Source: Phymorhynchus buccinoides
Taxonomy: Eukaryota > Mollusca > Gastropoda > Neogastropoda > Raphitomidae
Direction of reading: 5' to 3'
Length of the DNA stretch: 64,000 bases
Assembly: GCA_017654935.2 (NCBI GenBank)
Contig: CM065699.1
Location: 39,078,450-39,142,449 of the forward strand
Below, piece after piece: positions 24,503 through 64,000 of the stretch (the stretch's first letter is position 1; each line of letters starts with the position of its first letter). The position numbers and the translations under genes are program-made. The notes beneath the pieces were generated by a model. That model was not told the DNA's origin, did not search any database, and saw only the letters and a program-made list of their open reading frames with translations.

Positions 24503-25294
24503 CACACGCACACACACACGCACACATAAGGTTTTCATTATCCCCACGACTGTCGTGGCGATAAGGTTTTTCTCCCATTTTTATTATCCCCACGACTGTT
24601 GTGGCCATAAGGTCGGCCGAACAAAAATTAAGGTTAAATATAGAAATTTAAGTGCTCAATCTGCAGTAATAAAAGCAATCTACTGAAAAAATGGCAAGAA
24701 CCGAGAAATTGAGAGGTGTGTGTGTGCATGCGAGTATGCATCTAGCTGTCAGTCTGTGTGTGTGTACAACTTATATTGTGTGTGTGTGTGTGTGACAGTG
24801 TGTGTGTGTGCGCGTGCGTGTGTCACTGTGTGTGTGACTTTTTCGAACTTTATTAGACTCTTTGGTTGGGAGCTGTCTGCTACATCAAAGATTAGTCTAG
24901 ACGTTGAGTACGATTGGCATTGGAGCTAATAAAGACTTCACATTACACTGATTACAGTACACTGAGTAGTGAGTACAGTACCCCCTTCTTCTTCGTTTGA
25001 TCTTCCACCTTCATCGTGTCGCATGCGAGCTACCTATTTTCATGCGACACCTCGTACTGAAGATTCAGTAGTATACTATAGTATTAGTCGCCGTCGGTTA
25101 GTGTTTTCTAGTCAACTTTTGCTTTGCTTACCATCAAGGCGTTGCTGAAATGTTTTCGCAAGTCCAGGTCTTTTCCCTCTTGCAGCTCGCATGAAGCGGT
25201 TCCTGTGTGGTTGCACAGACAGAACACCACGGCTTTGGAGCAATGTTTGCCTGAGTGCATGGCTTGACACCGCAGCGGTCAACCTGACGGCCAT
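10111..25294 (-). CDS. MRPL38: MRPL38 gene: mitochondrial ribosomal protein mL38
   Basis: mL38 is a structural protein of the mitochondrial large ribosomal subunit with a PEBP-like fold. Seven exons were traced. The N-terminus (MAVRLTAAVSSHALRQTLL) is Arg-rich and free of acids, like a mitochondrial presequence. The core follows the family in order: YGVFGDLFGSAFFYNTTP, PVYHGNHIPPSE, DVWTLVMTSPDGNL, LHWMV then ANIPGSDV, RTFSTLEFYRQHQEDITPA, CFFQSQWDQSV and RYLDRYRD. Junction phases agree from exon 1 to exon 6 (1, 1, 0, 2, 2). The next junction leaves phase 1, but the last exon needs phase 2. The family also has about 25 more residues there, so a short exon between 10319 and 14271 was missed. 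The C-terminus runs about 60 residues past RYRD, longer than in vertebrates. The gene is divergent from the FASTKD gene. Confidence 0.93.
10615..10895 (+). repeat. Element Y, single unit
   Basis: It begins near 'TACCCTGGGTAAAAGACTCC', with 'GAAGCACTTGAACACTATGG' and 'GATGTTATGCTGGGAGCTTG' later. The same unit is expanded in tandem at 19600-20750. Confidence 0.8.
10972..11177. mobile_element. MITE M2 (TTAACCCCTTC termini)
   Basis: TTAACCCCTTCATTGC at the left and GGCAGGGAAGGGGTTAA at the right form inverted termini of a 206-bp element. It includes a TGACATCATCAATGACATCA stretch. It is related in termini to M1 and to 28893-29108. Confidence 0.75.
12009..12298. repeat. Inverted repeat, ~60-bp arms
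   Basis: 'ATCTATATACTTACCATTCC' and its surroundings at about 12009-12070 recur inverted at about 12228-12298. A third, direct, partial copy (ACCATTCCACTACAAGTGCA) lies at about 12325. This fits a foldback element or a broken tandem array. Confidence 0.75.
12533..12939. mobile_element. MITE with ~36-bp inverted termini
   Basis: CATATGTGATCTAGCACCAC followed by GAAAGGGACATTAAGT at the left is mirrored by ACTTAATGTCCCTTTCGTGG then TGCTGGATCACATATG at the right. The 407-bp element is AT-rich with no transposase. Confidence 0.85.
12975..13150. repeat. Repeat shared with 51780-51955
   Basis: Both loci contain AACGCACAxAAATCTGTTTG and TCTTTGTCCCCTGAATT in the same order and spacing. The element ends are not defined. 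Confidence 0.65.
13222..13797. mobile_element. TIR element with CCGTA...TCGG termini
   Basis: ACCGTAGTTTTCGG at the left is answered by CCGAAAATGACGGTA at the right, with 'TATAAGGCG' phrases inside. Related elements lie at 49151, 53862, 59532 and 59960. No transposase is seen. Confidence 0.65.
13933..14254 (+). mobile_element. (GAA)n-tailed SINE, type A
   Basis: The 9-bp direct repeat ATTGAGCGA flanks the element at 13924-13932 and 14255-14263. It starts at the CCCCGTGGGGATACC motif (short 5' form) and ends CTGAGCGATC(GAA)n, the type-A 3' end. It is antisense to MRPL38 and begins 18 nt into the intron after exon 6. Confidence 0.9.
14272..14405 (-). CDS. MRPL38: MRPL38 exon 6
   Basis: The acceptor is TTTTTTTCTCCAG and the donor GTGAGT at 14271. 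It encodes LAERTFSTLEFYRQHQED, then CFFQSQWDQSVRSVFHDVL, matching the family's FDFYKKHQE and FFQCRWDDSV block. It enters in phase 2 and leaves in phase 1. Confidence 0.9.
14490..15482 (+). mobile_element. M1 MITE split by a mariner-type insertion
   Basis: The outer termini TTAACCCTTTCACCGCCA and GGCGGCGAAAGGGTTAA are intact. Removing 14632-15376 plus one TA restores an M1 unit of normal length. The insertion lies in the TATAT/ATGTCAC segment of the M1 consensus. Confidence 0.88.
14632..15376. mobile_element. Nested mariner-type element, 745 bp
   Basis: Termini CAGTGAAACCCGTTTAGTAC and GTACTAAATGGGTTTCCCTG are inverted repeats flanked by TA on each side (14630-14631, 15377-15378). The interior repeats a 'TTGCTCGTTGTAA' phrase and has no transposase frame, so it is non-autonomous. 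Confidence 0.88.
15616..15700. repeat. 30-bp tandem repeat, about 3 copies
   Basis: The unit containing AAGTCGACCAGGTAAATTTA repeats three times with no change. Confidence 0.92.
15883..15925. repeat. (TG)n microsatellite
   Basis: About 20 TG units with one TC interruption, inside an MRPL38 intron. Confidence 0.9.
16061..16880 (+). mobile_element. tRNA-headed SINE, family T3, long form
   Basis: The head 'GTGGTGTAGTGGTTAGCGTC' is A-box-like and GGATTCGAATCC is a perfect-looking B box. A ~700-bp body follows, ending 'GCCCAGAAGATGGGACA'. A headless copy lies at 47914-48660 and a fragment at 62058-62150 (-). It is long for a SINE, so body and head may be a composite. Confidence 0.8.
17017..17175 (-). 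CDS. MRPL38: MRPL38 exon 5
   Basis: The acceptor is GTTTTTCAG and the donor GTAAAA. It encodes ANIPGSDVERGETLCDYLQP, then the PVRGVGHLRYVFVLYRHNKR stretch. This matches the family's TNIPGN...[20 protein letters not shown] region of the PEBP-like fold. Phase 2 in, phase 2 out. Confidence 0.92.
17242..17528. mobile_element. Palindromic MITE with element X inside
   Basis: 'GATAGTAC...GAGACTTATCATCACGATGT' at 17250-17280 is mirrored at 17480-17528 over about 46 bp. The interior carries an element X copy (17338-17475), so either X inserted here or X is part of a larger unit. Confidence 0.75.
17533..17858 (+). mobile_element. (GAA)n-type SINE, type A, tail lost
   Basis: It starts at the CCCCTGTGGGGATACC motif with an expanded G run and ends CTGTCTGAGCGATC without the GAA repeat. 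No clear target duplication was found. It abuts the palindromic MITE. Confidence 0.85.
18004..18248 (+). mobile_element. M1 MITE, intact
   Basis: A 245-bp reference copy. TTAACCCTTTCACCGCCA and TGGCGGCGAAAGGGTTAA are near-perfect inverted termini (one mismatch). It has no coding capacity. TTAA at the ends may be the target duplication, as in piggyBac-like elements. That class assignment is inference. Confidence 0.9.
18440..18541. repeat. (GA)n microsatellite
   Basis: About 50 GA units. The Arg-Glu or Leu-Ser open frames across it are artefacts. Confidence 0.97.
18798..18930. repeat. (GA)n microsatellite, interrupted
   Basis: Two GA blocks separated by GGGAGGGAGG near 18842. Located in the intron between MRPL38 exons 5 and 4. 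Confidence 0.97.
19087..19205 (-). CDS. MRPL38: MRPL38 exon 4
   Basis: The acceptor follows GATGTTTCCAG and the donor GTCAGT at 19086. It encodes AAVPPVVSYDSDEADVWTLV, then MTSPDGNLQHNDQECLHWMV. The WTLLLTSLDGHL...EYLHWLL block of vertebrate mL38 is clearly recognisable. Phase 0 in, phase 2 out. Confidence 0.94.
19600..20750 (+). repeat. Element Y expanded as ~190-bp tandem array
   Basis: Four units share 'GATGATGTTATGCTAGGAG', 'ACAATCCC(C/A)GCATAAC' and 'GCCTTGGTGTTCTAGCCTA'. The first unit keeps the 5' part seen in the single copy at 10615. The fourth is split by a SINE at 20335-20662. The array lies in the intron between MRPL38 exons 4 and 3. Confidence 0.9.
20335..20662 (+). mobile_element. 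(GAA)n-tailed SINE, type B, in array
   Basis: Flanking 10-bp repeats GTCATAGCTA (20325-20334) and GTCATGGCTA (20663-20672) bound a 328-bp insertion. It starts CTCCCCGTGGGGATACC and ends GGGAACGCA(GAA)n. The target is inside a Y unit, so the insertion postdates the array. Confidence 0.93.
20765..20973 (-). CDS. MRPL38: MRPL38 exon 3
   Basis: The acceptor follows CGTGTGTTCAG and the donor is GTGGGG. It encodes QLDLGEVKDVWLREEGPGHI, then EHYGVFGDLFGSAFFYNTTP and VYHGNHIPPSE, aligned with the vertebrate AEYYGLYRDLFHGATF...PVYCGNEVTPTE region. Phase 1 in, phase 0 out. Confidence 0.94.
21000..21177. mobile_element. hAT-like MITE
   Basis: CAGGGCTCCC and GGGAGCCCTG form short inverted termini, with internal GGGTCC/GGACCC repeats. 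The size (178 bp) and CAGGG start fit a non-autonomous hAT element. An 8-bp target duplication is not clear. It ends 25 nt upstream of the MRPL38 exon 3 acceptor side. Confidence 0.6.
21575..21832 (+). mobile_element. tRNA-headed SINE, family T2
   Basis: It opens GTGAGCACGGCTGTGGTGCG and has a B-box-like GCAGGTTCAATCC 30 bp on. A body ends in 'ACACCTTTACCTTTACACC'. Only one copy was noticed. The A box is imperfect. Confidence 0.6.
22063..22215 (-). CDS. MRPL38: MRPL38 exon 2
   Basis: The acceptor is TTTTATTTTCAG and the donor GTAAGT. It encodes ELNAKDPELDRVVNIGFPLE then KQHLWLKSRDKLEYAARQRE, matching the charged EKTDPKEKIDIGLP...ANVEEERAARL segment of the family. Phase 1 in, phase 1 out. Confidence 0.9.
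22383..22560 (+). repeat. RTE-like retroelement 3' tail
   Basis: 'ATTGATTGTAAAGCGCTTTG', 'GGCTCATCTGAGG' and TATATAAATGTACTATTATT with an (ATT)n end form a typical RTE/SINE tail. The near-identical reverse copy is at 24260-24530. The preceding TG/GA repeats are shared as well. Confidence 0.7.
22561..22870 (+). repeat. Element Z, first copy
   Basis: Segments such as 'ATGTAAATATTTATCTGTA' and 'GGCGACGCCGGCTCCAGGCA' recur inverted at 53990-54156 and 54721-54840. Its end merges into the 51-bp minisatellite. Confidence 0.7.
22877..23437. repeat. 51-bp minisatellite, 11 perfect copies
   Basis: The unit starts ATGTACATTACAAGAGAAGT and is repeated 11 times with essentially no change. As 51 is divisible by 3 and the unit lacks stops in several frames, long frames (MYITREVHLLKENAHWS repeated) run through on both strands. 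No splice or start context supports translation. Confidence 0.97.
23845..24615. repeat. Palindrome-bearing ~45-bp repeats, interrupted
   Basis: Seven or so units contain 'TTATCCCCACGACTGTCGTG' with the inner palindrome CCACGACTGTCGTGG, followed by AAGGTTTTTCACCCGTTTTC. The array is broken by other sequence at 23940-24140 and by the retroelement tail and CA repeats at 24260-24530. Confidence 0.85.
24260..24530 (-). repeat. RTE-like tail plus CA repeat
   Basis: This is the reverse copy of 22383-22560, with (TAA)n, CATTTATATAGCGCTTTACC and AGCGCTTTACAATCAATTAT. An AC/GCAC microsatellite ends it at about 24527. It is inserted in the CCACGACTGTCGTGG array. Confidence 0.75.
25132..25294 (-). CDS. 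MRPL38: MRPL38 exon 1 with start codon
   Basis: The ATG at 25292-25294 opens MAVRLTAAVSSHALRQTLLQ, an amphipathic Arg-rich leader typical of imported mitochondrial proteins. The donor is GTAAGC at 25131. It leaves phase 1 and joins exon 2 as ...QQRLD-ELNAKDP. No better upstream in-frame ATG was found. Confidence 0.88.
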
Positions 25295-25475
25295 CTTGTT
25301 CCCCGTGTGACTATATATGCAGTAGACTTGGTTGTTTCATAACGGGGGGAAAAAAACCCACTAGAAAGAAAGTCGATTTTATTGACAGATACTGAATGAG
25401 ACCAAACTATTCCAGATGCTGGTGTGTTTGCGTTCAAGGACTAATGAAAACTATGAATCATGTTTAAAAACTTAC

Positions 25476-25550
25476 ATCTTTCTTGCGTATAGTCATTGTT
25501 TTGCCCTGGTAGTGAAGTCCCTTGGAAGGCACGTTTTTGTGAATAACTGT
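25476..25550 (-). other. Isolated exon-like block
   Basis: A 75-nt open segment is bounded by a good acceptor (GTATTGCAG) and a good donor (GTAAGT). In phase 0 it reads KNVPSKGLHYQGKTMTIRKK and nearby residues, but another frame is also open. It lies upstream of MRPL38 exon 1. It may be an alternative 5' exon or an exon of another gene. No family was recognised. Confidence 0.3.
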
Positions 25551-26009
25551 CTGCAATACATTTTCCAAGGTTAGATCTATACTAAGATTCGTTTGTTTAT
25601 AAATGTTTGTAAAATCTGCGAATGAATGAGTTAACAACTGTAATGTTTAACGACGTTTATGTTTTCTCATATTACAATACTGATTTGTTATAATAATTAT
25701 TTTGTCTGAATTAGTGAATAACTAAGTAACTTTTGTTTTGTAGTGATTACTTACTGATTTTGCTTTGAACTAGCTTGCATATATATATAGAGAGAGACAC
25801 ACACACAGATACAGAGGCACGGATAGAAAGGGAGAGATACAGAGACAGAGACACACCGAGACAGAGTCACAGTGAGAGAAAGACAAAGAAAAAAAACCAT
25901 AGACAAAAATATTCAGAGACAATGAGAGAGACAGAGAAAGTGGGACATATAAAAAAGAGACAGAGCCACAAAGACTGAAGAGAGAGAGAGACAGAGAAAC
26001 ATCCCTTTC

Positions 26010-26545
26010 CACCCTTACCCGAAAATGCACCGTCGCTCTTCAGTGGATCCCATCTCACTGCGACTTAGACGGGAATGAAAGGGCAGACAAACTTTCCAAA
26101 GCAGGCAGCAGACTGGGACAATCAGACCACCACATTCTCCTATCCTGAGGCCAAAACTCTCATTAAGAGCAGGTTCCGCCAGGAATGGAAACAACAAAGG
26201 AACCCTCCTGAGAATGACTGCCTCCCAAACCTGGAGAGATGGCAGCAAGCCATCATCTTTCGCCTATGAACAGGCCACTGCCAGCTGCACTCTCATCTGT
26301 ACCGCCTCAAGATATCCCACACAAACGAATGCCCATGTGGGATGGGTATCCAAGACCCCGAACACATTCTACAGTACAGTCCGAACTCTGCCGGCCCCAG
26401 ATCGACTGTATGGCCAGTTTCGACAGACATGCAGACGAAGCTGTGGGGAACAGAAAACGACCTTCAACAAACCGCCCATTTCATCAAAACCATCAAAATT
26501 CGGGTTTAATCAACCGGCCATCAGCATTTTTGGAACGCAGAAGAA
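26010..26545 (+). pseudogene. LINE ORF2 C-terminal relic (RNase H end and Cys/His tail)
   Basis: Translation gives LQWIPSHCDLDGNERADKLS, the RNase H 'WIPSH...GNExAD' signature. After a frameshift near 26130 it continues FSYPEAKTLIKSRFRQEWKQ and WQQAIIFRL, then an in-frame TGA, then the NECPCGMGIQDPEHILQY zinc-knuckle-like tail of Jockey/I-type LINEs. It ends GGAACGCA(GAA)n, the same end as the type-B SINE. It is clearly dead. Confidence 0.85.
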
Positions 26546-27659
26546 GAAGAAGACAGAGAAACAGACAAAGAGAGACAGAGACACACACAGAGAGAAAGAG
26601 AAAACAAAAGAGAGAGACACATAGACTCGTGATAGAGAGACAGAGGCACGCAGAGAAAGATACAGAGAGAGACAGATACTGAGATAGACAGAGTGTGAAG
26701 GGAAATAGCCTGAGTTCTATTTTCCCACCTTCCTTGGGACTGTAACCAGCACGATTTTGTTCTTTCATCTTGTAAAACTAGTATCAGTAAGCATAGTACA
26801 ATAGTATAGTACTTTTAGTAGTATGGACAGGCAGCAATATCGCCATTGAGCACTGCAAGCTCTGTTTGTTCCCAAGCGGTTCAAAAGTAGACTATGCCAT
26901 TCTTTCCATCATCTTGGACAGTTTGAGAACAAACCAAAGCATACGGTGCTCGAAGTCGAAGAACATAAGGCCGGACAGGCATCATAGCTTAGGCCTCGCA
27001 GCCTATAAAACACCCCATCATTGGCACAAATGTATGGGGTGTGACTGCATACATCACTATGTGATATTAGTTTTTTTATTACTGATAATATGAGGAATGA
27101 TTGCAATTCATCAATCAAAATTAAAAAATTTTAAACACTCTTCAAAACTTGAGTCTTTATATTTTGGATTTACATTCAAGAGGTTCTTGAAGTTGAAAGT
27201 ATAAAGTTGTACTTATGAAATGTTCCCCGCTGCATAAGCAAATAGACATCTCCTGCCAGGCCATAAGAGCCTCTTATTTCCTTTTACAGTAAGTTGGTAA
27301 TACAAAAGTACCCTCCAAACTCATACCCCACCCCCACCCCTTATTTACAAGAAGTCTGTAATAACATGAATATTTTGTAATTGAATGACGGTGTGTCAGT
27401 TTTTTGGGTCTGTTTTTGGGAAAAACACCCCAGAATTAGTTTGTTAATATTTTGTGTTTGTTTGTTGTGCTTTCTGTTGTTTTTATTGAAGTATTAAAAG
27501 CTACTGAATTATATCGCACAAATGCATGTTGTTCTCTTTTTCAGCTTCAAGTTCAAGCTTGTCAGGCTGATTTCAATGAAACAGAGAGCTATGATTTTAT
27601 AGGTAGACTCCCAAGAATATCGGTTTCAAACTGTTAGTTTGGCCTGCAGACTCTGTGAC

Positions 27660-64000
<36,341 letters not shown>

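Larger units (their letters stand above)
25295..27659. promoter_or_regulatory. Divergent intergenic region MRPL38 / FASTKD gene
   Basis: The start codons of two mitochondrial-protein genes face away from each other across 2.36 kb. The region holds GA-type simple repeats (25790-26000, 26550-26700), a LINE relic and an isolated exon-like block at 25476-25550. An acceptor-like GGCCTGCAG at 27640-27648 suggests a 5'-UTR intron for the FASTKD gene. No promoter motif can be assigned. Confidence 0.5.

Overview
The window is animal nuclear DNA: genes split by GT-AG introns, dense microsatellites, and many short inverted-repeat and SINE-like elements with target-site duplications. A mitochondrial ribosomal protein, a FASTK-family mitochondrial protein and a Methuselah/adhesion-like receptor with a Cys-rich ectodomain point to a lophotrochozoan, most likely a gastropod mollusc. 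That placement is inference from gene types and repeat style, not from a database match. There are no prokaryotic operons, CRISPR arrays or viral genes.

Three protein-coding genes can be supported. (1) MRPL38 (mL38, mitochondrial large ribosomal subunit) is on the minus strand, 25294 down to 10111. Seven exons were found; splice phases agree across the first six, and one short penultimate exon was not located. (2) A FAST-kinase-domain (FASTKD-type) mitochondrial RNA-biology protein is on the plus strand from 27660 to beyond the right edge. Nine exons are visible, all but one junction in phase, and the C-terminal part lies outside the window. (3) A class-B-like seven-transmembrane receptor with a signal peptide and Cys-rich ectodomain is on the minus strand, 46995 to 40973, in two exons. 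It sits whole and antisense inside the 17.6-kb fourth intron of the FASTKD gene. MRPL38 and the FASTKD gene are divergent neighbours whose start codons are about 2.4 kb apart; both products are predicted to be mitochondrial.

The rest is repeats. A SINE-like family with a (GAA)n tail occurs about ten times, several copies with clear 9-14 bp target-site duplications. It has two different 3' ends joined to one common body, and some copies carry a longer 5' part. Two or three tRNA-headed SINE families, three LINE C-terminal remnants, a 245-bp TTAACCCTTTC MITE family (one insertion-prone site), mariner-type TA-flanked elements, hAT-like CAGGG elements, large hairpins and several minisatellites (two with 51-bp units) fill introns and flanks.

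Layout: 1-10.1 kb repeats only; 10.1-25.3 kb MRPL38; 25.3-27.66 kb divergent intergenic region with a LINE relic; 27.66-35.2 kb FASTKD exons 1-4; 35.2-52.8 kb FASTKD intron 4 holding the receptor gene; 52.8-64 kb FASTKD exons 5-9. Elements lie unusually close to splice sites, and two exon ends have been tandemly duplicated with their splice donors.
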